Notes: generated from the letters alone by a model not told the origin. A stretch of DNA of 64,000 nucleotides from Letharia columbiana (GCF_014066305.1 NW_023501072.1:16021-80020); one strand, 5' to 3'; counted from the stretch's first letter, positions 49,096 through 61,489 are shown. Translations and numbers: made by a program.

Positions 49096-49516
49096 TATTA
49101 ACGAAATAGTCTAATTATTAATTATATAGATAAGAATAATATCGATAATTAAGATAGCTATTAGAGATTACGCGATAAAATAATAAATTATCGAATAGAT
49201 TAATAAGAAGCGAGGTGGTATTCTTAGAAGAATCTAATTAACATCGTTAAAATAAATATAACTTCTATATTCGAGAGTTAAGCGCGCTAAGACGTCGCTA
49301 ATAACGTAAATAAAATTGAAAAATAGATCTTAAGGTCTTTCTTTATAATCGATAGATATCGAATATAGAGAATAAAGAATACGAGTGTAAAGCGAAGTAG
49401 ATAGCTCGATATATTCTTTACGAATATAGGCTATTTAGTAAGAAGCGAGGAATATAATAGGTCGAAGGAGAAGGAAGGTAAAAAGAGGGTTATTACTTAT
49501 AAGAATATGCTAATAA

Positions 49517-50662
49517 ACTACGCTACGCCTCTATAGTTCAAGTAGCGAACTTTATAAGCCAAATATTAGCACTTATTCAGATAATATTAAGCCTTATATT
49601 AAGCAATGGTACAACGAGACCACCGGCCTGTGGGAAACGACAGGATGGTGGAACAGTGCGAATGCCTTGACGATGCTTGCCGATTTTGCTGGGGTCGACT
49701 CATCACTCGACGTTGTTGCTGGGCATGTATTTCAGAACACTTTTTCACAGGCTCAAAAGACAAGTCTCGAGACCATCAAAGTCATGACACCGTACTCTGT
49801 GACTACATACACAGGACCAAAGTTCCCGCCTTGGATCATTCCCCCTAAAAACGGCTTTGCCGGGTTTCTCAATGACTTCTATGATGATGAAGGTTGGTGG
49901 GGGCTTGCTTGGCTCCAAGTTTACGATCTTACGAAGCAGCAACAGTACCTTCAGGCTGCTATTGACATCTTCGAGGACATGAGGAAAGGCTGGGGTGGCA
50001 CTTGTGGAGGTCTATGGTGGAACAAGCAGCACTCATACAAAGGTGCAATTGAGAATGCGCTGTTCCTGACAGTGGCTGCTCAGCTTGCCAACAGAGCGTC
50101 GAATAAGAAATATTATCTTTACTGGGCGTGGAAGGAGTGGGACTGGTTCCAGCGCACCGGCATGATCAATGCACACTACAACATTAACAACGGGATCAAC
50201 CTCGTAACGTGTCGAAACGACAATGGTATCGTATGGTCATACAATCAAGGTGTCATACTCGGTGGGCTATTGGAGCTTTACACGGCAGCCCCTAACAAAA
50301 CCCATCTTATCATGGCCGAGCGAATTGCCCTCGCCGGTATCAAGTTTCTGAGTGATCCTAATGGAATTCTCCGCGATCCATGCGAGCCCAATTGTGGAGC
50401 TGATGGTCCTCAGTTCAAAGGAATCTTCATGCGCAATCTTCAGAAATTGCAATTGGCGATTCCCAACAATCGATTCAAGACATTCATCAACGAAAATGCC
50501 AACAGTATATGGCTCAATGATCGCGGTTCTGGCAATCAATTGGGGCTTCTCTGGTCTGGTCCATTCATGGGTGCAACTGCATCAACGCAGAGCTCTGCTG
50601 CGGATGCTTTGGTAGCTGCATTGGCCATTGGATGTCAAAGGGTAAATCTTAACGTGCAGTAA
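49517..50662 (+). CDS. GH76 alpha-1,6-mannanase, 5' truncated by LINE
   Basis: Endo-alpha-1,6-mannanase-type protein; fungal members remodel or attack cell-wall mannan, and the Dfg5/Dcw1 branch transglycosylates GPI anchors. The frame is open from 49517 and clearly GH76 from 49604: QWYNETTGLW, TTGWWNSANALTMLADF, the catalytic Asp pair in NDFYDDEGWWGLAW (DD at 49883-49888), GGLWWN, KGAIENALFLTVAAQLA, WAWKEWDWFQRTGMIN, WSYNQGVILGGLLEL, DPCEPNCGADGPQFKGIFMRNL and SSAADALVAALAIG. The C-terminus ends without a GPI signal, so a soluble secreted form is likely. The signal peptide and roughly the first 30-60 residues are missing; codons between 49517 and 49600 are A/T-shifted, and the LINE end lies directly upstream with two TAA codons at 49511-49516. 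No in-frame ATG precedes the conserved start region. Expression as a secreted enzyme is therefore doubtful. Confidence 0.9.
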   Translation, partial: TTLRLYSSSSELYKPNISTYSDNIKPYIKQWYNETTGLWETTGWWNSANALTMLADFAGVDSSLDVVAGHVFQNTFSQAQKTSLETIKVMTPYSVTTYTGPKFPPWIIPPKNGFAGFLNDFYDDEGWWGLAWLQVYDLTKQQQYLQAAIDIFEDMRKGWGGTCGGLWWNKQHSYKGAIENALFLTVAAQLANRASNKKYYLYWAWKEWDWFQRTGMINAHYNINNGINLVTCRNDNGIVWSYNQGVILGGLLELYTAAPNKTHLIMAERIALAGIKFLSDPNGILRDPCEPNCGADGPQFKGIFMRNLQKLQLAIPNNRFKTFINENANSIWLNDRGSGNQLGLLWSGPFMGATASTQSSAADALVAALAIGCQRVNLNVQ

Positions 50663-51606
50663 ATCTGCTGCGAATCTCTGCAGGCTGTGAAGTAGAAGTT
50701 ACAAATGATATTAGGATTTTAGGGAATCAATACATGCCCAGCCCCCTTGCTTCAGTGGACCGTCCTCTAGAAGAAGTAAGGGTTAGAATTTCAATTTATA
50801 TCACGAATCTCGACAATGCAGATCCAAACAACAGTGTGGCTAAACATCTTTTGTCTCAAATTTTATACTTTTCCATCATGCTCAATCGGCTCTCCTCTCT
50901 TCTTAAAATTTAAAATGACTTATATAAGGCAAGTCTCTCACACCCTCTTCAATGCCCTCGATAACCTTGTCTTACATTAAACACAGACCAGGTCCGCAAG
51001 CATGGGCCTCCAGAACTCGACTCCTACTGTTGTAGTCTGACTATAAACATCCCACAAACTAACAATTGACACTGCTACCCAACAACGAAAGTATCCATCG
51101 TGGCAAAAGAAATGCATTCTTAGAGAAGATCATCACCCTCGACACCGTCAAAAACCTTCATCCTCTTCAGCAAAGCCCTATGTCTCACACTGCAGCTTGC
51201 CATCGCCGACATGGCGCGTCTTCAATACTCATACGAGTGCATATACCCAATCTCCAGCGTCAATGAAATTGGGCCCTGCTTGTCAACTACGGTGCATTGA
51301 AAGACATCCTCAGTGAGGATTACACGCCGATTCGCAGTGCCTTCCTCGGAAAGGGAGATAAAGCGAAAAAATCGAAAAAACCGACAGTCCGGTGAAGATA
51401 TGCTCAGTTGCTGAGGGCGACTTTGCAGATGTGTGAGCCTGATTCGGCGGCCGCTTCTTGGATCAAGTATTGCTAGGCCACCGAAGTGGACGCAAGTAAA
51501 ACACATCGATCGCTGAGTAAGAAGTTCGTTGCCGGCGCCAGACGACTTGAGAACCACGGCCAACGCATATGAAAATGGCACCATAGCGATGCTCAGACAC
51601 CTCTTA
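50663..51606. other. Stretch downstream of GH76, no supported gene
   Basis: Contains a TATA-type motif (50920-50930, listed separately) and short open frames with no recognised domain, including a minus-strand frame at 51222-51584. I see no gene that I can support. Confidence 0.4.
50920..50930 (+). promoter_or_regulatory. TATA-box-like motif
   Basis: CTTATATAAGG followed by a pyrimidine-rich run (CTCTCACACCCTCTTC) and an ATG at 50952 that opens only a 33-codon frame. It looks like a core promoter whose gene is short, spliced beyond my reading, or decayed. Confidence 0.35.
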
Positions 51607-52880
51607 CTATGAACTCGTTATGTTTTCTGTGCTATTCTGCGCCAACCTTTGCGGCTTGAGGACGAATCCCGTACCAATCTGCGCGCTGTCGAGAAAGATG
51701 GAAAATTTCATCTCACCAAAAGCTCTCAGTCCAAGCATGATATTGAGAAACAATATACTGAACGTCCTTATGACATGATCCGAAGTAAATCTCGAAGGTA
51801 AGCCCACCCCGCGCACATTGATCGCGCAATCATTCGAGAGGCTTCGCGCACTGACAGCCGCGGCGACGTCTGTGCTTGGGTGCGGCGCACTAGTCGCAAA
51901 CCCGTCTAGGCATGCGGTGAAGATATCTGTAGGGGAAATCCTCGCCCCGTCATACTCATACTCGATTTTGAAATTCCCCTTCGAATACGAACGAGGGCCT
52001 ACGGGCAGCGCAGCTAAATCGTGGTTTGCAGGAATTGATAGATCTGTCAAATTCAACGGACCATCTACCAGTGTCAGACCATGTTCCAAGAGGGCACCCT
52101 GCTGCTCCTCTGTCCGCTCCTCCGTCCGCTCCTCAACCTTTATATTCCCAGTCTTGACGCCCACGACCACAATGTCACAATTGGCGGTGTAAAAATTTAT
52201 TCTTTTTGGCTACCGCGATGCCGAGATCATAGAGACTGACGATCGCGTAGTCGTTCTGCAGACTAGTAGGTCTCTTTGGTGGTCCAGTCGTTTTTGTAGG
52301 GGTAAGGGTAATCTTGACGGCGGTACCCCCAGGTAGGCCTATTACGTACTTGTGGACGATCCAATCCTCCCAACTTGCTTGAGCCCCTTGTAGACATAAG
52401 CGCAAGGATGTGCCCGTAGATACCGAGTACGAACAGGGGCTTTGTCGTATCGAAGGTTAATTTTGGGGCGAAGACCGGAAATGTCGGGTCTTGCGGTAAG
52501 ATTTGACATACTGCCTGATCAACTTTTTGTTCTGCGAACAGGGAAATCCGATATGCTCACCTAGCTTGTACGGCGGTGTGGTTTGGGTTCAGTACGATGG
52601 GATTGAGGTGGAGGAGTAGAGCGAAACCGCCATTGAAACTGAGCAGGATTTCATGTTGGAGCAATTTTACCAATTACCTGCAGCACCTGGATAGAACGGA
52701 CAACGACCAAAAGAATGAAGGTAAAGTTGGGAACTAAGTCTGTGCCACTTGTATTGCCCCTAAGCGCATATCGCAACGTTGATCCACGGTTTGCGAGAAG
52801 CCGCGAAGTGTCACAGAGCTAGTCGCTAAATGCAACGGCCAACGCGAACACATGATAACCGCAGGTTCTTCCCATACAGA
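51607..52880 (-). pseudogene. Unrecognised gene, broken or multi-exon
   Basis: A 187-codon minus-strand frame (52170-51607) and a 76-codon frame (52405-52175) lie end to end in different phases; the first contains an EERTEERTEEQQ repeat, DCAINVRGVGLPSRFTSD and FSILFLNIMLGLRAFGEMKF, the second WEDWIVHKYVIGLPGG and YAIVSLYDLGIAV. Upstream, protein-like text continues in other phases (LLSFNGGFALLLHLNP, PNFTFILLVVV with a TAG near 52830). A GTGAGC donor at about 52562 suggests an intron. I cannot name the family and cannot decide between several introns and a frameshifted pseudogene; the phase break at about 52175-52200 falls in an A/T run without a clear splice site, which favours damage. Confidence 0.5.
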
Positions 52881-53026
52881 CTCTATCAGACTGTCTAATG
52901 TTACGGCTTTCATCCCATTAACCCTCCCAGTACCTGACTTTCACACCTCGTGCTATCCTCCGTTCAGCCTTCATTGACTCTTCTCTCAAAAGACCATCGA
53001 ACACGTGTTCCAACAGTATTGTTGAT

Positions 53027-53347
53027 ATGTCTCATTCATATCCCGTCCCAATCATATCAAACCCACACCTCCAGGCGCCAACCCTCTATACTATCCCACA
53101 GCGTTCTAGATCAGCCGTCTTGTCAAACTCCGTCCCCGCCATAGCCGGTATCATCCGCGCCTTGGTAGCCGCAGTCCCATTTCAAGCGGACCTAGCATCC
53201 CTGATCTGCCGTGCCGACCTTTGGGACAAATGGGGGCCTTGTTCGAGGCAACTGGGGTCGTATGTCGGACCTGCTAACGCCAGCATCACGAACTATTGGA
53301 CAATCAAAGCTTCATGGGGCTGGATCTCGATGTTGAGAACAACTTAG
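53027..53347 (+). CDS. Unassigned ORF, 106 codons, doubtful
   Basis: Starts at ATG 53027 (SYPVPIISNPHLQAP) and contains a hydrophobic stretch (AIAGIIRALVAAVPFQ). No recognised domain. Composition is normal and it lies near the right edge of island 3. It could be a small gene, a first exon or chance. Confidence 0.25.
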   Translation: MSHSYPVPIISNPHLQAPTLYTIPQRSRSAVLSNSVPAIAGIIRALVAAVPFQADLASLICRADLWDKWGPCSRQLGSYVGPANASITNYWTIKASWGWISMLRTT

Positions 53348-53609
53348 ATAGAGTGTCGTCCCTCGAAAGGCTTGTTCAGTAGCTAATAACTTGTCGAGCA
53401 GAGTGGTGATGTTGAAGGCCAGTGAAGAAGACTTTACATGTTGATGGAGGTAGCGACTTCGATACCGTGCCAAGAAGTCGATATGAGTCCCTATCGGAAT
53501 CGAATGAAGGCTTTTACAGACTAAAGCGAAACCTCGGATCGTCATCGCCAATATTTCCACTCCTGTCAACGGCTCTTTATTCGATTTCATCTCTGTCAGA
53601 GTCATATTA

Positions 53610-54632
53610 TTTTTCTTCTTTTTTTTATAGTTAAATCTATATATATTAGTCTTTATTTAACTATTATAAGTATTATTTAATTATTATAAATATACTTTAT
53701 ACTCTTATATACTTTATAATAGCCTTTACTACTATTATTAGATTTAAAAAAATAGTTAAATATATTATTTTTATCTTTAAAATTATTAAAAAGATCTCTA
53801 ACGTAGTTAATAAGATTAATAAGACCCTTAAGATTAAAAAGACTTTTAAGGCTATTAAGACTAAAATATCTTCTTTCTATAAGAATATTCTTATATATAA
53901 TATATTATTAAATATTATAAATCTAAATTAAATAGATAAAACGTCTTTATTTACTATTAAAGTAGATTTTAAAGAATTAATAATCTAGCTATTTAAGATT
54001 TAAAAAAAGCGAAATCATCGCTATCGTTATAAAAGTCGAGTTTATTATAAGAGTTAGATTTATAAGTTACGTTATTATTACCGCCGCTATAATTATAATT
54101 ATTATTATTATTATTTAAATATATCGAATTTAAACTTATTTAATTTTAAATCGAATTAAGAAAAAAGAAGAGAAATCTTATTTCGTTATATAAAAGATAA
54201 GAAGTTCTTTCTTAATATTACTAAAAGATTTCGAAGTATAAATATTAAATACTTTAAATAAATCTTCTTCGAGATCTTTAAGACTAAAAATCTCGTTAAA
54301 TTAGCTTATATATATATTATTATAATTAAAAAAGATATTAATATTAATAGTTATAATTATATAATATACTATTTTCTTATATACTTAATAGCTATTAATT
54401 ACTTTACTTATATAAATATAAAAAAAGATTTAAATAAAACTCTTTATATATATATATTATTTATTTATTACGACTATCTCTTACTTATAAATTTAACTTT
54501 ATTCTTACTTATTACCTCGCCTTTATTACTATATATATTTAAAATAATTAAAATAATTTTAAGATTTAAAAAGCGAACGATTAAAGCTATAAAGATCTTC
54601 TTATATCTAAAGAAACTTATATAAATAATTAT
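53610..54632. repeat. RIP-mutated AT-rich repeat
   Basis: Composition drops abruptly at about 53605. The plus strand has fewer stops than most AT-rich stretches here, and several frames run 40-60 codons, but the residues are dominated by I, K, N, Y and F and no transposon motif is readable. Confidence 0.6.
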
Positions 54633-55464
54633 TAGCAACTCAGCTAAAAAAGCTAATTTCGGGGGTGTCTACGCTTGATAGTTAGACACCTCTATTTAAA
54701 TCTAAATACCTGCCCGTAGAGCCTTCAGGGCCTTCGTAGGGACTATTTCTAACAACGCCTCCCTCTCTAGGGGGCTTATCCTCGAGCTTCGAAGATAGTA
54801 TAAAAATCGCGACGTTTCGGGGACTCTTCCCCGAAAGATCTACGATTTTAAGAACAATATGCCCTATGCTCCGGGGTTTACTCCCCGAAGACTTCTAAAT
54901 GCCCGCCATTACGAGACTTGAAATTGCTACTAAGGTTTCTGCCTACGGGGCTATCAAGTGAAAGGCCTTTAGCCCGCCTTCGCATCGATATAATATGGGA
55001 ATAGAGCTGTATTCCGGGCCTATAGCCCCGCCTTAGCGTACACAAATCAAATTCAGGCCTGTTTTTTGGCCAGCCTCGGAGTTTCTTTCCCGAGCGTCTA
55101 CTTCTAGAGCTTTTTTGCCCTAGGGCGTTCTACCCGAAATGTTCTTATTGGAATAGAACTATTTTACTCGAAAATCTTATTTATATAAGACGTTCTATTC
55201 GAAATATCCTCATCGAAATAAGACGTTCTATTCGAAAATATTCGACTTCGAAGCTCGCCTTCGACGTGACTATTACCTAAGCGACCCTCTAAAAAAATTA
55301 AGTTTCTAATTTTTAATAGGGGATTTAAGCGTTCTTAAACCCTCGACTCTTAAATTTTATTAATTAAGTATATTACTCTTAATTATAACTAGTATTACTT
55401 CGAGATAACTAGTTAGATTCTTTAAACTATTATTAACTCGAAAATAAAGCGTAGATATTATTAT
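54633..55464. repeat. Hairpin-rich, less mutated repeat element (possible LTR)
   Basis: The first 125 bases (54633-54757) recur at 55465-55590 in a strongly A/T-converted version, an offset of 832 bases. Inside are several GC hairpins: GGTGTCTA/TAGACACC (54664-54690), TTTCGGGG/CCCCGAAA (54815-54836), CGGGG/CCCCG (54872-54887) and further GGGG/CCCC pairs near 54940-55030. ACGTTCTATTCGAAA-like motifs repeat near 55180-55230. No protein is encoded. It may be an LTR or the noncoding end of an element; the much lower mutation load than its surroundings suggests a more recent arrival. Confidence 0.55.
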
Positions 55465-58400
55465 TAGTAACTTAGCTAAAAAAGTCTAATTTCGAGAGTA
55501 TCTACGTTTAATAGTTAGATACCTCTATTTAAACTTAAATATCTATTTATAGAAATCTCGTAGAATTCTCGTAGAGATTATTTCTAATAATAATAGTAAA
55601 TTAAATCTCGATATATCTAGCCTTAATAAGATTATCGCTAAAGAAATTAAAATTTATAAGAATTTTAATAGAGATAGCTATTTTTATAAGCGCTATATTT
55701 ATTTATATATCTATATAATCTATTAATAAAATTATTCGATAAATAAATATCTTAAAACTCTAAATTTAGCTATAAATAGTTTTAATTATTTATTATTAAG
55801 TAATCGTATTATTAAGATAGAATAACTTTTAAAATATTTATAAATATCTTAATCGCTATAGTATATATCTAAGAGATTTCTATACGCGCTATATAATCTA
55901 TTAAATCTAAATTTATTCTATTAGAGACTATTAATAATTAATAATTAATTTAAATAATTAAATAATTATTTAAATCTAATATTTATTAAGATTATTTTAA
56001 TTATTCTTCGAAAGAGCGCTAAGATAGATTTTCGAGATTATATCTTAACTTATCGTAATTAAAATTATTTATTAATATATTAAGCATCTTAAATATTATT
56101 AATAAATCTTTAAAAATAGCTTTAATAGTATTATCTAATCGAGATTAACTCTTAAAACGAGCTTTACTATATCTATTCGCTACTCGATTTAATATTAAAA
56201 TATAATAAAGATTAGAGATAAATTTATAATCTCTTATTTCTATACGATTACTTAATTAATAACGATATTTAAATAAAATAAGATATATTAAAATATATTA
56301 TATATAATAATATAGTAGTAATATTACTATAGAAAGATCTAAGAGTCTAATTTATTAAAAGAGATCTTAAAGATATCTTTAGATATATATTTATCGCTAT
56401 ATTAAATTAATAGCTACTTAGTTTTAATTATAATAAACGCTATTAAAAAGAATAATATCTATTATTTAAATTATATATATTATTATTTCTATTTAATCTC
56501 TTTATAAAGACTCTTATTTAAATCTTAATCGCTATTTTTCTATAGAAAATAATACTTTATTATCTAAATAATTTCTTTATAATTCTTTTATTAAATAATA
56601 ATATAATTATATATATCTAGTAGTTCGACTAATTATATAATAAATTAGATCTTTAAATTAATTATATAAAGAATATTATAAATTTTATAATCGAGTTTTT
56701 AAGAATTAAATTTAATAATATTTATATATAGATAAGACTTTTCTTAAATAAGCTAGCTAAAATAAGAATTATAATTAAAAATCTTTTAAAAAAAAAATTA
56801 TATTAGAAGCTCGAGTTAATAATTAACTTTCTCTCTTTTATTATTAAAGTTATAATTTTAAAAAAAAAATTCTTAAAAAAAATTTTTAATATTCTTTAAA
56901 GACTTATAATAATTATATAAATTATAGATAATATAAAAATAGACTTATTATAGTAGAATATCTTTCTAAAGTATTAAAATAACGTTATCTTTAATATATT
57001 ACGTCGATAGTTAAGTTACGTAATATATATAAATTAATATATTTAGAAAATTCGATATAGAAGACTATATTCTTAACTATCTCGATTATATTTAATTAAT
57101 TTAATTTAAAGATATTTTTAATATTAAAATAGCTATATATTATCGTTTTAAAGATATATAATTTAAAGAAATAAAGATTATTTATTACGCGATAAAGCTA
57201 TAATTATATTAATTATAAGAATCTCGCTTAATTCTCTATTATAATAATAACGTATATATTAATAAATTATATAAATCCTCTATATATAGACTAATTATAG
57301 TCTTATTACGCGATATAACTATATTAATAATTACTTATAATATTATAATAATATTTATTTAAATATCTATAAAGACTAATTAGCTAGCTAATAATTTATT
57401 ATATTTTTAATATTAAAAAATTATTAATATATATTTATAGCTAAAAGATCTTATATCTCCGCTAAAATAGAGTAAGATCTATTAGAATATTAATATAATT
57501 AAATTATACTATTTTAAGAAATTATATAACTTCTCTAATAGAGGTTTATTATTAAAATTAAAAAGATATATATAATTTTAATAAGATCTTATACGATTTA
57601 TTACGCACTTATAGAGATTTAATCTTTCTTTTTAATAATTATAAATATCTTTATAAATTAAATTATTAATCTAAGTACTTATTATATTAAGTTAAAATTT
57701 ATAAAGATATATTTTATTAGTTTTAAATTAGTCTATATAAATATAGAGTTTAATAATCTCTTAATATTTTATTATTTTTAATTATAATATATTATTATAA
57801 ATAATTAATATCTTTATAGCGAAGCTAATATAAAAGAAAGATATTTAATTATTAAAAATCTATTATTTTAAATCTTTTCTTATTTTAATAAATTAATCTA
57901 TATTAAGATAACTCTATATATCTTCTTTTATTTTATCTTCGTAATATTTCTACGCGTAAATAAATTTATTTATAATAAGCGAGATCTTTAATAAAAGAAC
58001 TTCGATAAATAATTTCTTATATATCGCTTAATAAGACTATTCGATAATTATTTAAAACTTATATTTTTAGCGTCTAAAATAGATCTATTTTATTATAGAA
58101 TTATATTTATAATCGTTATATTAGATAATAATATATATATAATTAAAGTCTTATATTATCTCTTTAAATAGAAAGTTTTATTTAATATATTACTATTTTA
58201 ACTAAAAAGCTTTTTCTTTATTAGAGAAATTATTATTAATAATCTCCGCGAGATATTAATATTATTTAATATTAAGAATTATTATTTAGACTATTTCTTT
58301 TATAGAGAGATTATAATATTAATATATAACGTTAATTTTAATAATAATAAGATTTAATTACTAGATCGTTAAAAGTTAAATTTCTATTATCTATATATTA

Positions 58401-58617
58401 TTATTTATTTAATTTATATACTTAGAGTATTATTATAATATTAATATCTTTTAACTCGTTCGCGTTAATATTATTAATCTCTATTATTTATTATAATAGA
58501 TATTATTAAAAATTCTTCTTAAGATCTTTACTCTCTTTAAATAATATTTTAAATTATTTAAAAGTTTTTCTAGCGCTAAAAATTTTTTTAAATTATTTTT
58601 TTTTTTTTTTTTTTTTT
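55465..58617. repeat. RIP-mutated AT-rich block
   Basis: Begins with the degraded second copy of the 125-base end repeat and continues as strongly AT-rich sequence without readable motifs on either strand. A run of 20 or more T ends at about 58617, immediately before the giant inverted repeat. Confidence 0.6.
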
Positions 58618-58618
58618 A

Positions 58619-61130
58619 GGTTATTACGCCTTTTAGCTAGACTAACTAAATTAGCTTACTAGCCCTCTTAAGCTCTCTTATTAAAAATTTATATATAAAA
58701 GTTTTATACTTTAAAATAACTAGCTTTCTATAAATACTAGTTTCTTTATAATTTCGTAAATTATAGAACTCGATATACGCTTTCTAACGCTATAAAAATA
58801 ATAAAGTTTAATCTACTATTAATGAATTAAATAAATATTTAAATATAATAATTATAATAGTTATATTAGACGCGTTCGAGATCGAATAATAATCTTTCAT
58901 ATATTTGTTATTCTTTTATTATTCTATTAATCTTATTAATTTTATTAATCTTATTAATTTTATTAATATAAATATAATTATCTTCAATATCTCTCGTCTA
59001 ATTAGAGTTTCTTATTAACGCTCTTAAGCTACTTCTTAATAAATTTATTATTATTAATAATCGAGGCCGTAAGCGAGCTTAATAATTATTTACTATTATT
59101 TATAAACGCGTTAAAAGACTTTTAAAAAGAGTTTAAATAAATATGTTCTCCTCTATATACTTCTCTTAAGTTAGCGATAAATAAGTTAAACTAATATTTA
59201 AATATTATAATTATATTAAACGCGTTCTAAACGTTATATACTCTTTATAATTTTATATTAAATTATTACTTAATAAGCGAAAAATATTATTATAATTTAA
59301 TCTATTATCTCTTACTATATTAAGAAGTAAAAAAAGAAACTATAATAGATAAATATGAAGAATACTACGAAGAAACTAAGCGATAATAAGATTATTATTA
59401 TTAAGAATACGACTTAGCTCTTTAAGATTCCACGTTATATACTCTCTATAATTTTATATTAAATTATTATTTAGTAAGCGAAGAATATTATTATAATTTA
59501 ACTATTTTATATTAAATTATTACTTAATAAGCGAAGAATATTATTATAACTTAGTCTATTATTTCTACTATATTAAGAAATAAGAGACGAAACTATAATA
59601 AGTAAATATAAAGAATACTACGAAGAAATTAAGTGATAATAAAATTATTATTATTAAGAATATAACTTAGCTCTTTAAGATTTTATATTATATTAATTAT
59701 CTACTTAATTAATTACTCAACTAATTACTTAATTTAATACTTTATAAAAGAAGAAGTAAAAGAAGAAACTATAATAGATAAATATAAAGAATACTATAGA
59801 AAAATTAAGTGATAATAAAATCTTTAATATTAAAAATATAACTTAACTCTCTAAAATTTTACATTATATACTCTCTACGATTTTATATTAAATTATTATT
59901 TAGTAAGCGAAGAATATTATTATAACTTAGTCTATTATTCTTACTATATTAAAAAATAAGAGAAGAAACTATAATAGATAAATATAAAGAATACTATAAA
60001 GAATACTATAAAGAATACTATAGAGAATATTATAGAGAAATTAAGCGGTAATAAAGCTATTATCGTTAGAAATACGACTTAGCTCTTTAAGATTCCACGT
60101 TATATACTCTCTATAATTCTATATTAAATTATTATTTAATAAGCGAAGAATATTATTATAACTTAATCTATTATCTCTATTATATTAAAAAGTAAGAGAA
60201 GAAATTATAATAGATAAATGCGAAGAATATTATAAAGAATACTATAAAGAAATTAAGCGATAATAAGATTATTATTATTAAGAATATAACTTAGCTCTCT
60301 AAGATCCCACGTTATATACTCTTTATAATTTTATATTAAATTATTATTTAATAAGTAAAGAATATTACTATAACTTAATCTATTATTTCTATTATATTAA
60401 TATAGTATATTACTTATAATAATATTATAAGAGAAGAATTTATTATAATAATTATAGCTAATTAGATCTCTATAGAAGAAATATCGAACGATATATATTT
60501 AAATAAATTAAAATCGTTCGATATCTATAGCTATTTTATTATTCGAAAGATTTTACTACGATAGAAGATATTATAGAATTTATATTACTAATTAATACAT
60601 TATCTTTATTTCTTTTTAATATTTCGCTTATAAGAGAAGAATCTACTATAACGATTATAGTTAATTAAATCTCTATAGAAGAAATATTAAACGATATATA
60701 TTTAAACGAATTAAAATTATTCGATGTTTATAACTATTTTATTATTCGAAAGATTTTATTACGATAGAAGATATTATAAGATTTATATTACTAATTAGCA
60801 CGTTATCTTTATTTCTTTTTAATATTTTAATACTTCTTATTATAAGAATATAGCCTTTCTCTATTTTTTATAGATAATTATTATAAATTAATTCTTTATA
60901 CTTAATATATCTTTTTAATTAAACCTTAGCGCGTCTCTCTTTATATATATATATTTATATATTATATAAATTGCGTAAATTAATTTTATAGTAATAAAAG
61001 TAGATTAAAAATATATATTAAGTGATTAGAGTTTGATTTAACTTAGAACTAAAGCTAAAATTTAATTTAACTTAGAAAAATTCAACTTTATAAATTTAAT
61101 TTATAGGTCTTTACTTATTATAAGTATGAT
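58619..61130. repeat. Giant inverted repeat, left arm (~2.5 kb)
   Basis: The sequence is matched in reverse complement by 61490-64000; paired positions sum to about 122,619. Landmarks: TTATTACG at 58621 with CGTAATAA at the window end; TTTAAACGCGTT-type block near 59220 with its partner near 63390; GTAAATTAATTTTATAGTAATAAAAGTAG near 60970 with its partner near 61640. The arms differ by many C/T and G/A changes. The right arm reaches the last base, so the true length may be greater. Confidence 0.88.
59219..60420. repeat. ~215-base subrepeats inside the left arm
   Basis: ACGTTATATACTCTCTATAATT-type blocks recur near 59235, 59440, 59868, 60098 and 60310. Each is followed by AAATTATTATTTAATAAGCGAAGAATATTATTATAA and by GAAACTATAATAGATAAATA, about 210-230 bases per unit. 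A related ~224-base duplication follows at 60402-60620 and 60631-60840. The right arm carries the same set inverted at about 62200-63400. Confidence 0.75.
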
Positions 61131-61489
61131 ATAAGAGTAGAGAATAAGAAGATCTTTAGAAAGAAGAAAAATATTATAATTATAGAGAAATTATAATTAA
61201 TATTAAACGATAATAGAGAGATAAATTTAGAGAAAGATTATCTATCTATATCGAAGTCTATAGATATATTAACTAGCGATAATAAATTCGATATTAAGAC
61301 GGGCGAGATATTAGAAGATATTTTATTACGTATAATATATATCTTAGATATATATAGCCTTATTTCTTAAATACGCTATAGTAGAAATCTCGTAGTAATT
61401 ATATTATTCGAAAATAATATCTTTTAATAGAAGGCTTTTAAGCTAAATATTAAGTATCTACTAGTACTCTACTAGCGTAATCGTTAGAC
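61131..61489. other. Spacer of the giant inverted repeat
   Basis: About 360 bases that do not pair between the arms. AT-rich but with more C and G than the arms (GACGGGCGAGATATTAG near 61300). No ORF, no motif recognised. Confidence 0.6.

Larger units (their letters stand above)
44215..49570 (+). mobile_element. Tad1-like non-LTR retrotransposon (LINE), RIP-inactivated
   Basis: A nearly full-length LINE on the plus strand. Despite saturation with stops, the protein order can be read: ORF1-like region ending in a decayed CCHC zinc-knuckle block (about 45000-45180, KREIARIRIARQ), endonuclease (45745-46450), reverse transcriptase (about 47040-47900), RNase H (48650-49090) and a C-terminal His/Cys-type tail (to about 49560). 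Each codon change from the expected protein is the C-to-T or G-to-A kind. The element fills the gap between the FAD monooxygenase promoter and the GH76 coding sequence, and its 3' end lies against GH76 codons. Confidence 0.9.

Noticed and set aside
51222..51584. 120-codon minus-strand frame
   Set aside because: Long but without motifs or start context; plus-strand text in the same place looks equally good or bad, so neither is supported.
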